From Prevotella merdae (GTDB lineage: Bacteria; Bacteroidota; Bacteroidia; Bacteroidales; Bacteroidaceae), in the NCBI RefSeq assembly GCF_900290275.1, contig NZ_LT985325.1:236808-300807 (forward strand): a DNA stretch of 64,000 bases. Reading direction: 5' to 3'. The position numbers and the translations under genes were made by a program. Positions 18,318-27,592 of the stretch are shown one piece after another (the stretch's first letter is position 1; every line of letters begins with the position of its first letter). The notes below the pieces were generated by a model, which had not been told where the DNA came from, did not search any database, and saw only the letters and a list, made by a program, of their open reading frames with translations.

Positions 18318-21152
18318 TTATTCTCCCAATTCCATTTTTAAGAATTTAGGCGTGTATCCTTCCTTAGACATTGCCACTTCCTCTGGTGTTCCGGCAGTCA
18401 ATACACGACCTCCACCACGTCCGCCTTCCGGACCTATATCAATAATATAGTCGGCAAGTTTTATCACGTCAAGGTTATGCTCGATAATGACAACCGTATT
18501 GCCACGGTCGACAAGTTTTTGCAGTACATCCATCAGTATGCGTATGTCCTCAAAGTGCAGACCCGTTGTAGGCTCGTCGAGGATGTATAGAGTCTTGCCT
18601 GTGTCGCGCTTGCTAAGTTCGGTAGCAAGTTTTACGCGCTGGCTTTCTCCACCTGATAGAGTAGTGGATGGCTGTCCCAACTTGATATATCCCAATCCAA
18701 CGTCCTGTATTGTCTTTATCTTTTGTAGTATGGAAGGAACATTCTCGAAGAACTCAACTGCCTGGTTTATTGTCATGTCCAATACGTCGGCAATACTCTT
18801 GCCTTTGTATCGCACCTCCAATGTCTCTCGGTTGTAGCGTTTGCCGTGACACACCTCGCAAGGCACAAGCACATCGGGCAAGAAGTTCATCTCTATAGTC
18901 TTGTATCCATTGCCCTTGCATGTCTCGCAACGCCCACCTTTAACGTTGAATGAAAAACGTCCCGGCTTGTAGCCACGTATCTTGGCCTCTGGCAGAGCTA
19001 CGAACAGGGAGCGTATATCAGAGAATACACCCGTATATGTTGCAGGATTGGAGCGTGGAGTACGTCCAAGAGGCGACTGATCCACATTTACCACCTTATC
19101 TATATATTCAAGACCTTCCACACGGTCGTATGGCATAGGTTTCTTGAGCGAGCGATAGAAGTGTTGCGAGAGTATAGGTTGCAACGTCTCGTTAACAAGA
19201 GTCGACTTGCCCGAACCGCTGACACCAGTAACCACAATAAGCTTGCCAAGCGGAAACTGCACATCCACATTCTTTAGGTTATTTCCCCTTGCACCGTATA
19301 TAGTAAGGGCTTTGCCGTTGCCCTTGCGCCGTTCGGCAGGAATGGCAATCTGTCTAACCCCGTTAAGATAATCGGACGTAATGGTGTGTTGTTTCAGCAT
19401 CTGCTTTGGTGTGCCTTGGAAAACCACCTCGCCACCGTGCATTCCGGCACGCGGACCAATATCTATAATCCAGTCGGCAGCAAGCATCATGTCTTTATCA
19501 TGTTCTACTACAACCACGGTGTTGCCAAGGTCGCGCAACTCTTTAAGCGAGTGGATAAGTCGCTCGTTATCGCGTTGGTGCAGACCAATACTTGGCTCGT
19601 CGAGTATGTATAACACATTGACAAGTTGTGAACCTATTTGTGTGGCAAGACGTATGCGTTGACTCTCGCCACCTGATAGCGTAACCGACTGTCGGTTGAG
19701 CGATAGATAGTCGAGACCCACATCGAGCAAGAACTTAAGACGAGTGCGTATCTCGTGCAATATCTCTGTGGCTATAGAGCGTTGCTTGTCGTCAAGATGC
19801 TCTTCGGCCTCGTCAAGCCACTCGCATAATTGCTTGATGTCGAAGGAAGAAATCTCGGATATATTCTTGTCCCATATACGATACGACAACGACTCACGGC
19901 ATAGACGCATGCCATGACACTCGGGACACTCGCAAGTGGCAAGAAATTGGTCGGCCCATTTCTGGCCGCTTGTAGAGTCGTCGTTCTCTATTACTGTGCG
20001 CAGATACTTAATTACGCCGTCGAAGGTAGTGAAGTAGTCGGATGATGTATGCACTAATGCCTTGTCTATGCGCACCTGCTCGAGCGAACCATAAAGTATC
20101 TCGCTCATGGTGTCATCTGGTATCTCGGCTACAGGAGTCTTGATGTTCAGCCCTATCTTCTCAAGTATGGCGTCTATCTGCCAGAATATCATCTGGTTCT
20201 TGTATTTGCCAAGCGGCACAATTGCACCGGCATGTATTGAGAGCGAATTGTCGGGTATTACCTTCTTTAAGTCAATCTCGTTGACATAACCAAGTCCCTT
20301 ACAATGTGGACAGGCACCTTCTGGCGAGTTGAACGAGAACATATTGGGTGCTGGGTCACGATAGGATAGACCAGTTGTGGGACACATAAGTCGCTTGGAA
20401 AAACTCTTGGCTTCTCCAGTATCCTTGTCAAGAATCATCACAATGCCATCGCCTTGCTTCATGGCAGTAGTAATAGTCTTTCGCAGACGGTCGTCAAAAC
20501 CCTCACGCATTTGCATCTTGTCAATAACCACCTCGATATTATGGTTCTTGTAGCGGTCGGTCTTCATGCCTGGCGTTATATCCACAATCTCGCCGTCTAC
20601 GCGTGCATATAGGTAGCCCTTGCGTCGCAGACTCTCAAACAATTCGCGGTAGTGTCCCTTGCGTTGTCTTACAACAGGAGCGAGTATGTATATGCGGTGT
20701 CCGGCATAATTAGTGTTTATCATTTCGACGATGCGCTCCTCTGTATACTTCACCATACGTTCGCCCGTGTTGTAGCTATATGCAATTCCGGCACGTGCGT
20801 AAAGTAGACGCAGATAGTCGTATATCTCGGTTGTAGTGCCAACGGTAGAGCGTGGATTCTTGTTGGTGGTCTTTTGCTCTATGGATATAACAGGGCTTAA
20901 GCCTGTTATCTTGTCGACATCAGGGCGCTCCATACCACCAAGAAAGTTGCGTGCATATGCCGAGAAAGTTTCAATATAGCGACGTTGTCCTTCGGCGTAT
21001 ATTGTGTCGAAGGCAAGCGACGACTTACCCGAACCACTCAGTCCGGTAATGACGGTAAGCGATCCGTGCGGTATCTCAACGTCGATGTTCTTAAGATTGT
21101 GGACGCGTGCGCCCCAAACACTAATCTTACCTTCTTCTTGATTGCTATTCAT
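18318..21152 (-). CDS. uvrA: Excinuclease ABC subunit A
   Basis: A 944-aa nucleotide-excision repair protein that finds bulky DNA lesions and loads UvrB. Two ABC modules are complete: Walker [10 protein letters not shown] near residue 40 and GVSGSGKST near 640, and signatures LSGGESQRI near 490 and LSGGESQRV near 830. Zinc-binding CxxC pairs are seen in CPHCKGLGY and CETCKGNGY...CEVC. Length and order match the family. It is followed after 18 bp by the ABC ATPase gene. Confidence 0.97.
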   Translation of the reverse strand: MNSNQEEGKISVWGARVHNLKNIDVEIPHGSLTVITGLSGSGKSSLAFDTIYAEGQRRYIETFSAYARNFLGGMERPDVDKITGLSPVISIEQKTTNKNPRSTVGTTTEIYDYLRLLYARAGIAYSYNTGERMVKYTEERIVEMINTNYAGHRIYILAPVVRQRKGHYRELFESLRRKGYLYARVDGEIVDITPGMKTDRYKNHNIEVVIDKMQMREGFDDRLRKTITTAMKQGDGIVMILDKDTGEAKSFSKRLMCPTTGLSYRDPAPNMFSFNSPEGACPHCKGLGYVNEIDLKKVIPDNSLSIHAGAIVPLGKYKNQMIFWQIDAILEKIGLNIKTPVAEIPDDTMSEILYGSLEQVRIDKALVHTSSDYFTTFDGVIKYLRTVIENDDSTSGQKWADQFLATCECPECHGMRLCRESLSYRIWDKNISEISSFDIKQLCEWLDEAEEHLDDKQRSIATEILHEIRTRLKFLLDVGLDYLSLNRQSVTLSGGESQRIRLATQIGSQLVNVLYILDEPSIGLHQRDNERLIHSLKELRDLGNTVVVVEHDKDMMLAADWIIDIGPRAGMHGGEVVFQGTPKQMLKQHTITSDYLNGVRQIAIPAERRKGNGKALTIYGARGNNLKNVDVQFPLGKLIVVTGVSGSGKSTLVNETLQPILSQHFYRSLKKPMPYDRVEGLEYIDKVVNVDQSPLGRTPRSNPATYTGVFSDIRSLFVALPEAKIRGYKPGRFSFNVKGGRCETCKGNGYKTIEMNFLPDVLVPCEVCHGKRYNRETLEVRYKGKSIADVLDMTINQAVEFFENVPSILQKIKTIQDVGLGYIKLGQPSTTLSGGESQRVKLATELSKRDTGKTLYILDEPTTGLHFEDIRILMDVLQKLVDRGNTVVIIEHNLDVIKLADYIIDIGPEGGRGGGRVLTAGTPEEVAMSKEGYTPKFLKMELGE

Positions 21153-21217
21153 GAATTATATTGAATTCGATAAATTATTACCCTACTAAACAATAATGAT
21201 AGTTATGCGTTGTATGT

Positions 21218-21931
21218 TTATTGCTCGCCTCCGTTGCCGGATGTCTCGGTATAGCCGCGCAGCAGATTGACATCCTTCTTAATGTCATATTTGCGTCCAT
21301 CGGCACCCTTAGCCTTTACCAGTACATAGTATACGCCTTGCTTAACATCCTTGCCATGATACTTGCCGTCCCAACCATCGGCAGGATCGGTCCATTCGTA
21401 CAGTTTCTGTCCCCATCTGTTAAAGATGTAAGCATGAAACTCCACAATACTCTGGTATCCGCTTTTAGCCTTGTATATATCGTTTATGCCGTCGCCATTG
21501 GGCGAGAAAGCGTTTGGAAATTCAAGACTACTCTCAGATATAGATACCTTTATTGGTTCTGCATCTGCCCAATAATCGGCTGTATAGGCAATGGTGTCGG
21601 TTCCGTTGACAAAGGTGGCATACAGCACAACGGTACTGACACCCGCTTCGGTGAATGTGTACTCGGTATCCTCGTCGTACCGTATGAGGTAGGGCGTGTT
21701 AGTACCTTCCTTGCAGAAACGCCATTCATAGTGTGGGGTATATATACCAATATTGGTGGCGTTGGCAGCAAAGCGCACTGTTAGTGGGGCAGAGCCCGAA
21801 TAGCTTGTGCCAGTCTCCTCGCCCTCAGGTGTAAGGAATGTGGCTTGAGGGTCGATAGTGGGCACTTCATCGGCATGTACTTGAAGGGTGAGGCATGCTA
21901 TGATGAAAAGTAATAATCTGATGTGGTTCAT
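21218..21931 (-). CDS. Gliding-type C-terminal domain (type IX cargo-like) protein
   Basis: A 237-aa secreted protein from the Met at 21931, which starts a proper signal peptide (MNHIRLLLFIIACLTLQVHA). A PKD-like region follows (TVRFAANATNIGIYTPHYEWRF, about 50-120). The C-terminal part has NAFSPNGDGINDIY and FNRWGQKLYEW.DPADGWDGK, the hallmark of the gliding motility-associated / type B sorting domain recognised by the type IX secretion system. A promoter-like -7 box ends five bases before this ATG, so the mRNA may be leaderless. An upstream in-frame Met at 22093 lies beyond that promoter and is rejected. Confidence 0.82.
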   Translation of the reverse strand: MNHIRLLLFIIACLTLQVHADEVPTIDPQATFLTPEGEETGTSYSGSAPLTVRFAANATNIGIYTPHYEWRFCKEGTNTPYLIRYDEDTEYTFTEAGVSTVVLYATFVNGTDTIAYTADYWADAEPIKVSISESSLEFPNAFSPNGDGINDIYKAKSGYQSIVEFHAYIFNRWGQKLYEWTDPADGWDGKYHGKDVKQGVYYVLVKAKGADGRKYDIKKDVNLLRGYTETSGNGGEQ

Positions 21932-21936
21932 ACGTG

Positions 21937-21967
21937 CAAAGTTATATAATATATCCCACATCACAAA
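21937..21967 (-). promoter_or_regulatory. Promoter directly at the start of the 21931 gene
   Basis: Minus-strand TAACTTTG at 21937-21944 with TTTG at 21964-21967, spacing 19: both match consensus. Transcription would begin within a few bases of the ATG at 21931. Confidence 0.6.
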
Positions 21968-22030
21968 ACTCAATGGCTGTTTAATAACGTTATTTATAGA
22001 CAAACATTTCTTTGTACAAGTTATTTTGTG

Positions 22031-22038
22031 TACTTTTG
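22031..22038 (+). promoter_or_regulatory. -7 box of the LysM gene
   Basis: TACTTTTG matches TAnnTTTG. A TTTG lies at 22011-22014, slightly too close (16 bases) for an ideal -33 element. The leader to 22074 is about 33 bases. Confidence 0.5.
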
Positions 22039-22073
22039 CAGAATAAAAACAAAACAATGTTAACTTAAAAAGT

Positions 22074-23438
22074 ATGAACATTATGAAACGCAATATCAGA
22101 TTGTTTCTTTGTCTGTGCGCTCTTGTCTTTGCTGCCGCGGTGTCGGCGCAGACAATGAAGTATCAGGACCTTTACAAGGTTAAGAAGAAGGATACCATTT
22201 ACGGCATTGCCAAGAAATACAACATCACGATAGACCAGCTTATTTCTGCCAATCCGGATATGCAGAAGCCTGACTATACATTGCAGAAGGGCGACCAACT
22301 TGTTATACCTGCGCCTGTAACAACGACACCTCAACCGGTGCAGTCTACTCAGCAACCCGCAACACCGGCAGTAAAGAAGAGCAGCTCGGCTGTACGTATA
22401 GGCGTGATGTTGCCATTGCACAATGTAGATGGCGACGGTCAGCGTATGGTAGAGTATTATCGTGGCATACTTATGGCTTGCGACAGTCTTAAGGCTCATG
22501 GCATAAGCACAGATGTAAAAGCATGGAATGTGCCTATCGATGCAAATGTTCAGCAGACTTTGGCCGACAACAATGCCAAGGATTGCGACATTATATTTGG
22601 TCCGCTTTACACTAAGCAGGTAAAGTCAATGGGCGACTTCTGCCGTCGCAACAACATTAAGCTTGTAATACCGTTCTCTATCAGTGGCAACGATGTGGCA
22701 TCCAACGACCATATCATGCAGGTTTATCAGTCGCCGCAGTTGCAGAACGAGTTGGCTGTTAATGCATTTGTTGAGCGTTTCAAGGGATGTCATGCCGTGA
22801 TTATCGATTGCAACGACACAACAAGTCGCAAGGGTGTGTTCACATCTGCATTGCGTAAGCGTATGGAGGCAGCGGGCATAGGTTATAGCATAACCAATCT
22901 TAAATCGTCGGAGGCAATGTTTGCCAAGGCTTTCGATGCCTCTAAGCAAAACGTGGTAGTGCTTAATACAGGACGCTCGCCAGAACTTAACGTGACTCTT
23001 GCAAAGCTTAACGGACTAAAGGTTACGGCGCCTGCCATGCGCATCTCGCTATTTGGCTATACCGAGTGGCTTATGTATACCAAGGTTTACCTTGAATATT
23101 ATCACCGCTACGACGCATATATACCAACATCGTTCTACTATAATCCGCTTGCTTCGCGCACAGCCAACTTGGAGCGTTCTTATCGTAGATGGTTCAAGTC
23201 TGATATGCGTCAGGCTTTGCCTCGATTTGCTATCACGGGCTACGATCATGCACAGTTCTTTATACGTGGACTGCATAAGTATGGTGGCAAGTTCACAGGC
23301 ACAAGTCAGCAGAGCACATATACACCATTGCAGACTCCGTTGAAGTTTAAGTATGTGCAAGGTGGCGGTATGCAGAACTCGGCGTTTATGCTGGTTCACT
23401 ATAAGACGAATCATACGATGGAGTCGATATCGTATTAA
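22074..23438 (+). CDS. LysM domain protein with periplasmic-binding-like fold
   Basis: A 454-aa exported protein. A signal peptide ends near SAQ (about residue 26) and is followed by one LysM motif (YKVKKKDTIYGIAKKYNITIDQLISANPDM, about 32-75) that binds peptidoglycan. After a Pro/Thr/Gln linker, the rest (about 105-440) resembles type I periplasmic-binding / receptor-ligand domains: VRIGVMLPLHNVDGDGQRMVEYYRG...DIIFGPLYTKQV. This architecture is common in Bacteroidota and resembles the LpoA-like cell-wall helper fold; the exact role is unproven. It is followed after 38 bp by the porT-like gene. A second Met three codons in (22083) is an alternative start. Confidence 0.82.
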   Translation: MNIMKRNIRLFLCLCALVFAAAVSAQTMKYQDLYKVKKKDTIYGIAKKYNITIDQLISANPDMQKPDYTLQKGDQLVIPAPVTTTPQPVQSTQQPATPAVKKSSSAVRIGVMLPLHNVDGDGQRMVEYYRGILMACDSLKAHGISTDVKAWNVPIDANVQQTLADNNAKDCDIIFGPLYTKQVKSMGDFCRRNNIKLVIPFSISGNDVASNDHIMQVYQSPQLQNELAVNAFVERFKGCHAVIIDCNDTTSRKGVFTSALRKRMEAAGIGYSITNLKSSEAMFAKAFDASKQNVVVLNTGRSPELNVTLAKLNGLKVTAPAMRISLFGYTEWLMYTKVYLEYYHRYDAYIPTSFYYNPLASRTANLERSYRRWFKSDMRQALPRFAITGYDHAQFFIRGLHKYGGKFTGTSQQSTYTPLQTPLKFKYVQGGGMQNSAFMLVHYKTNHTMESISY

Positions 23439-23476
23439 GTTGGAATATTAAGACAATAATATACCTTATTATATAT

Positions 23477-24259
23477 ATGTTATTAAGATTTAGATTAGGA
23501 CATGTTGCGCTGGGTGCTGTGCTTAAGTTTGTGGCTCCAGTTGTGTTGATGCTAATGCTTCCTACTGTTATGCAGGCTCAGATAGGCGACCATCGCAACG
23601 ACCTCTCGATAGGCTTCAGTGGCGGATACGTTATGAGTAACGTAGGTTTTACGCCAAAAGTGACGCAAGACAGTCATACCGGCATTACGTTTGGACTATC
23701 GATGCGATACACTTGCGAGAAGTATTTCAATACGATTTGCTCTATTGCCGCCGAGGTGAACTATGCGCGTATAGGTTGGAAAGAGAGTATATTGACTACC
23801 GACGACCAACCAGTGATAAATCCAACAACTGGCATAGCTGAGGCTTATCAGCGCGATTTAGACTATATCCAGGTGCCTATCTTTGCACATCTGGCATGGG
23901 GTAGGGAGCAGAAAGGAATGCAGTTCTTCTTTAAGGCAGGTCCGCAGTTTGGCTATCTTATTAGCGAGAAGACAAAGACCAACTTTAGTTATGACAACCG
24001 CAATACTGCCGACCGCTCCAACCAAACGGCCGAACAGTATAATATGCCAGTAGAGAATAAGTTCGATTATGGTATTGCAGCCGGAATGGGTGTTGAGTAT
24101 AGTCATCCAAAGGTAGGTCACTTCCTGCTTGAAGGCCGCTACTACTATGGTTTGGGCAATATCTATGGCGACTCAAAGCGCGACTACTTTGCAAAGTCAA
24201 ACCACTCAAACATTGTTGTCAAGCTGACCTATCTGTTCGATGTAATACGAAGCAAATAG
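23477..24259 (+). CDS. porT: PorT-family outer-membrane beta-barrel protein
   Basis: A 260-aa protein with an N-terminal signal sequence (cleavage after MQAQ region, about residue 35). A small eight-stranded-type barrel pattern follows: DLSIGFSGGYVMSNVGFTPKV, FGLSMRYTCEKYFNTICSIAAEVNYARIGWKE, and DYIQVPIFAHLAWG. The match is to the PorT family, an outer-membrane component of the type IX secretion system. Presence of a type B sorting protein on the other side of this divergent region fits. The C-terminal strand ends VVKLTYLFDVIRSK. Confidence 0.7.
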   Translation: MLLRFRLGHVALGAVLKFVAPVVLMLMLPTVMQAQIGDHRNDLSIGFSGGYVMSNVGFTPKVTQDSHTGITFGLSMRYTCEKYFNTICSIAAEVNYARIGWKESILTTDDQPVINPTTGIAEAYQRDLDYIQVPIFAHLAWGREQKGMQFFFKAGPQFGYLISEKTKTNFSYDNRNTADRSNQTAEQYNMPVENKFDYGIAAGMGVEYSHPKVGHFLLEGRYYYGLGNIYGDSKRDYFAKSNHSNIVVKLTYLFDVIRSK

Positions 24260-24299
24260 ATATATTCTTAAATTAATAACAACAATCAAACAAGTTTTT

Positions 24300-25826
24300 A
24301 TGTTCGAAAATCAACCAAAAGGTCTATGGGCCTTGGCATTAGCCAACACAGGCGAGCGTTTCGGTTATTACACAATGCTTGCTGTATTCTTGCTCTACCT
24401 CCAGGCAAACTTCGGTTTTGAAACTGGTCTGGCAAGTACAATCTATTCAACCTTCCTAATGATGGTCTATTTCCTTCCGATTATTGGCGGTTTCGCTGCC
24501 GATAAGTTCGGTTTTGGACGTATGGTTACCACAGGTATCTTCATTATGTTCATAGGCTATCTCGTGCTTTCACTGCCTCTTGGCAAGGATACAGTAGCTA
24601 TTGCTGCTATGGGCCTATCGCTTATCCTTATAGCCTTGGGTACAGGTCTGTTTAAAGGCAACCTGCAGGTAATGGTAGGTCGTCTATATGACGCTCCCGA
24701 GTATGCCAGCCAGCGCGACTCAGGTTTCTCACTCTTCTATATGGCTATCAACATTGGTGCTATGTTTGCACCTACAACAGCCATTAAGATTATGGACTGG
24801 GCACAGCAAAGTCTTGGCGTAAGTGTAGAGGATTCATACCATTTCGCTTTTGCTGTGGCATGTGTTTCTCTTATCATTAGTATTGCTATCTATTACATCT
24901 TTAGCTTCACTTACAAGCACGTTCTTGCAAATGAGTCAAAGGACAAGGCTGCCGACGCAAAGAAAACAGCTGTAGTAGAGCTCTCGCCTGCCGAGACAAA
25001 GGAGCGCATCATCTGCTTGTGCCTTGTGTTTGCTGTGGTTATCTTCTTCTGGATGGCATTCCATCAGAACGGTAATACATTGACATTGTTTGCACGCGAT
25101 TATACCTTGACTACTTCAACTGGTATCCAGTCAATGGCGTTTGACGTAACCAACCTTGTAGCTTGTATCTTCGTTGTTTACGGTTCGTTTGGTGTAGCCC
25201 AGAGCAAGACAGGTAAGGGCAAGGGCATTTCATTGGCTATCATCGTTGCAGCTATTGCCTTCTTGTTCTACAAGTATAATGGTCTTGAGGGTGCTGTAGA
25301 CGTTAAGGCTCCTATCTTTCAGCAGTTCAATCCTTGCTATGTTGTTGCTTTGACTCCAGTAAGCGTTGCTCTCTTCTCTTGGCTTAACAAGATGGGCAAG
25401 GAACCTACATCTCCTGAGAAGATTGGTCTTGGTATGCTTGTTGCAGCTCTTGGCTTTATCTGGATGGCTGTAGGCTCTATGGGTCTTGAGCTTCCATTGG
25501 CACAGGGCAACCCTGCAACTGAGGGTACACGTGTTAGTGCTAACTTGCTTATCTCTACTTATCTTATCCTTACTTTTGCCGAGTTGTTGCTTTCGCCGAT
25601 TGGTATCTCATTCGTAACTAAGGTAACACCTCCTAAGTATGCAGGTTTGATGATGGGTCTTTGGTTTGGTGCTACAGCTATCGGCAACCAGCTTGTTATG
25701 GTTCCTGGCATTATGTGGGGTGCAAACTTCAGCCTTGTTACAATCTGGGGAGTTCTGGCTGGCATCTGCCTTGTATCAGCTCTCTTTATCTTCTCTATCA
25801 TCAAGAAGCTTAACAAGGTTAGCTAA
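24300..25826 (+). CDS. POT-family peptide MFS transporter
   Basis: A 508-aa inner-membrane transporter with about 12-14 helices. The POT/PTR2 signature is at the start: GERFGYYTMLAVFLLYLQ (about 18-35, the ExxERFxYY motif), then GLFKGNLQVMVG and the FSLFYMAINIGAMFAP block (about 145-165). Such carriers move di- and tripeptides with protons. It follows the porT-like gene by 40 bp and ends in a strong terminator. Confidence 0.9.
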   Translation: MFENQPKGLWALALANTGERFGYYTMLAVFLLYLQANFGFETGLASTIYSTFLMMVYFLPIIGGFAADKFGFGRMVTTGIFIMFIGYLVLSLPLGKDTVAIAAMGLSLILIALGTGLFKGNLQVMVGRLYDAPEYASQRDSGFSLFYMAINIGAMFAPTTAIKIMDWAQQSLGVSVEDSYHFAFAVACVSLIISIAIYYIFSFTYKHVLANESKDKAADAKKTAVVELSPAETKERIICLCLVFAVVIFFWMAFHQNGNTLTLFARDYTLTTSTGIQSMAFDVTNLVACIFVVYGSFGVAQSKTGKGKGISLAIIVAAIAFLFYKYNGLEGAVDVKAPIFQQFNPCYVVALTPVSVALFSWLNKMGKEPTSPEKIGLGMLVAALGFIWMAVGSMGLELPLAQGNPATEGTRVSANLLISTYLILTFAELLLSPIGISFVTKVTPPKYAGLMMGLWFGATAIGNQLVMVPGIMWGANFSLVTIWGVLAGICLVSALFIFSIIKKLNKVS

Positions 25827-25852
25827 TAAGCATTATTCAATCATTAGAAATA

Positions 25853-25901
25853 AAAAAAACTCGTTGTATATCCAAGCATGGATATGCAACGAGTTTTTTT
25901 T
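25853..25901. terminator. Strong bidirectional terminator after the POT gene
   Basis: Hairpin with arms AAAAAAACTCGTTG.ATATCC and GGATAT.CAACGAGTTTTTTT. U-runs are present in both directions. The core ACTCGTTGTA also occurs in the giant hairpin at 37502-37625. Confidence 0.85.
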
Positions 25902-25943
25902 ATTGATGTTTTTTGCGTTAACGCTTAATATATATATTAGGTG

Positions 25944-26132
25944 TTAAACACCAAATACACAAAGATAGATAGCAAATAATGCCACTGCAACGGCTAATAT
26001 GGTCAATACCCAAAACAGGTATTTAGAGCATAGCTTGCGACGGCGTATGGCACGTAGGCTTTGCTCTCGAAAAATGTCAGCGTCATCCTTATGATGAGCT
26101 TTGCTCGAAGATTGATTAATAAACTTATTCAT
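25944..26132 (-). CDS. Small single-pass membrane protein, unknown
   Basis: A 62-aa protein with a charged N-terminal half (HHKDDADIFREQSLRAIRRRK) and one C-terminal transmembrane helix (YLFWVLTILAVAVALFAIYL, about 39-58), a tail-anchored layout. I do not recognise it. It stands alone between two other genes and reads toward the terminator at 25853-25901. A G12 tract lies 113 bp upstream on its own strand (26245-26256). Confidence 0.5.
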   Translation of the reverse strand: MNKFINQSSSKAHHKDDADIFREQSLRAIRRRKLCSKYLFWVLTILAVAVALFAIYLCVFGV

Positions 26133-26244
26133 TTCAGTTTAATTAATAATGTTGTTAATTGGTTTTATGAATATAGTCTTTAAATAGGTTTTCTCCGATT
26201 TATTATATCATAAAAAAAAGGAGAAGGAGAAAATTTTGATTTTT

Positions 26245-26256
26245 CCCCCCCCCCCC
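26245..26256. repeat. Homopolymeric C12/G12 tract
   Basis: Twelve consecutive C on the plus strand in otherwise AT-rich DNA between the porin stop codon (26314) and the small membrane protein start (26132). It may be a slippage-prone site or an assembly artefact. Confidence 0.7.
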
Positions 26257-26313
26257 ATAAAAAATTAAGAGTCTAACTATTTTTCTGTTTCTTTAAGTCT
26301 GTTGGAAACCCTT

Positions 26314-27447
26314 TTAGAACTTTACGTCAAGTTCTACATCCACCATATTATAGTCGTGCTTCTTCAAGCTGCGGTCGTTTACACGCACATACTCGGCACC
26401 AATCATTATCGACTTGCCAATCCAGTAGTTGGCACCAATCTCGTAGTTGGTCTTAGATGTAGACCATTCGGCACGTGGACGATATATGTCGTAACGAGCC
26501 TTGGCATACAACTTCTTCGATACAACCGGAGCAATCATAAGAGCATAGAAGCCATCGGCCTTGTCGCCTGCTGCATAGTTTATGTTGCAGTCGGTCTCCT
26601 TGCCACTTGACATTGATTGCTTGAAACCATAACCCTGGCTATGGATATATTCAGAGCGTACTGTCCAGTCGTTTGCAGCATATTCGGCACTAAAGGCATA
26701 TCGGTTTTTTGATACAGAGCGCACACCACTCTTGTCATGTGTATTGCCATTGGCGTCAACCTCAGTCCATGTACCCTTGCGTGCATACGAGCCTGTCCAT
26801 CCAAATGCACCAATACGCAATCCCTTTATAGGCATAACCCATGCGCCACCGATAATATCCTTGCGCTGGTCTACATCCTTCTGGTTTGTACCTTGTCCAT
26901 TGAATACACCTACCTGATAGTGTACAAGGTTGCGTCCTGCGTTATTCTTTAGGAAGTCGCCTTGAATCTGTACACCTACGTCACGACCGTTGCTTGCATG
27001 TTCGCCAACACGGTCGCTAAAGCCAGACAACTTGGTTATATTCTGAGAGTAACCCATAAATCCCTGTGTGATAGGGTGCATAGGATTCTCAAAAGAGAAT
27101 GGGCGCTTAAACTGACCAGCCTTTATCTTAAAGGCGTCGTACTTCTGCCATTCGGCAAAGGCATCCACCATACGAGGCGAAGAACCAAGGTTAGATGTGT
27201 TGCCGTTTGCCTGAATCTGTACCTTCCAATAGAAGTCTTGCAACAGTCGGCCCTCAAGAGCCATACGCACCATACGTATGTTAAACGAGTTGCTTTCTTT
27301 GTCTTCCTGGTCGCTTGCCTGGAATTGTGTCATTACGTAGCCGCTGAACTTGATGTCGCTAAGCACTTGTATCTGTGGCTTTTTGTCTTGTGCCGATGCG
27401 CTGATAGTTGCGAGTGCGGCAAGAGCGAGTGAGGTTAGTATTTTCAT
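26314..27447 (-). CDS. OprO/OprP-type porin
   Basis: A 377-aa outer-membrane protein with signal peptide MKILTSLALAALATISASAQ. Alternating strands are of the phosphate-selective porin family: FSGYVMTQFQASDQ, NIRMVRMALEGRLLQDFYWKVQIQ, AFKIKAGQFKRPFSFENPM. It ends in DVELDVKF with the terminal Phe needed for barrel insertion. Substrate is not deducible. Upstream DNA (27448-27592) is low-complexity gaattttgaatt-type sequence. Confidence 0.85.
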   Translation of the reverse strand: MKILTSLALAALATISASAQDKKPQIQVLSDIKFSGYVMTQFQASDQEDKESNSFNIRMVRMALEGRLLQDFYWKVQIQANGNTSNLGSSPRMVDAFAEWQKYDAFKIKAGQFKRPFSFENPMHPITQGFMGYSQNITKLSGFSDRVGEHASNGRDVGVQIQGDFLKNNAGRNLVHYQVGVFNGQGTNQKDVDQRKDIIGGAWVMPIKGLRIGAFGWTGSYARKGTWTEVDANGNTHDKSGVRSVSKNRYAFSAEYAANDWTVRSEYIHSQGYGFKQSMSSGKETDCNINYAAGDKADGFYALMIAPVVSKKLYAKARYDIYRPRAEWSTSKTNYEIGANYWIGKSIMIGAEYVRVNDRSLKKHDYNMVDVELDVKF

Positions 27448-27592
27448 TTTTGAATTTTGAATTTTGAATTCTGAGTTGTCGGCTTTGCCGATTTTGAATT
27501 ATAAAGTTATGAGTTATAAATTATGGAGTTATGAGTTTTGAATTAATTGCCGAGAATAATTCCTAATTCAAAACTCCTAACTCCTAATTCTA
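27448..27592. repeat. Low-complexity spacer with small inverted repeat
   Basis: Repeated TTTTGAATT / GAGTTATGA / CTAACTCCTAATTC words, with CGGCTTTGCCGA hairpin at about 27480-27491. The same kinds of words recur at 35600, 53310, 56010 and 61090. Confidence 0.5.
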
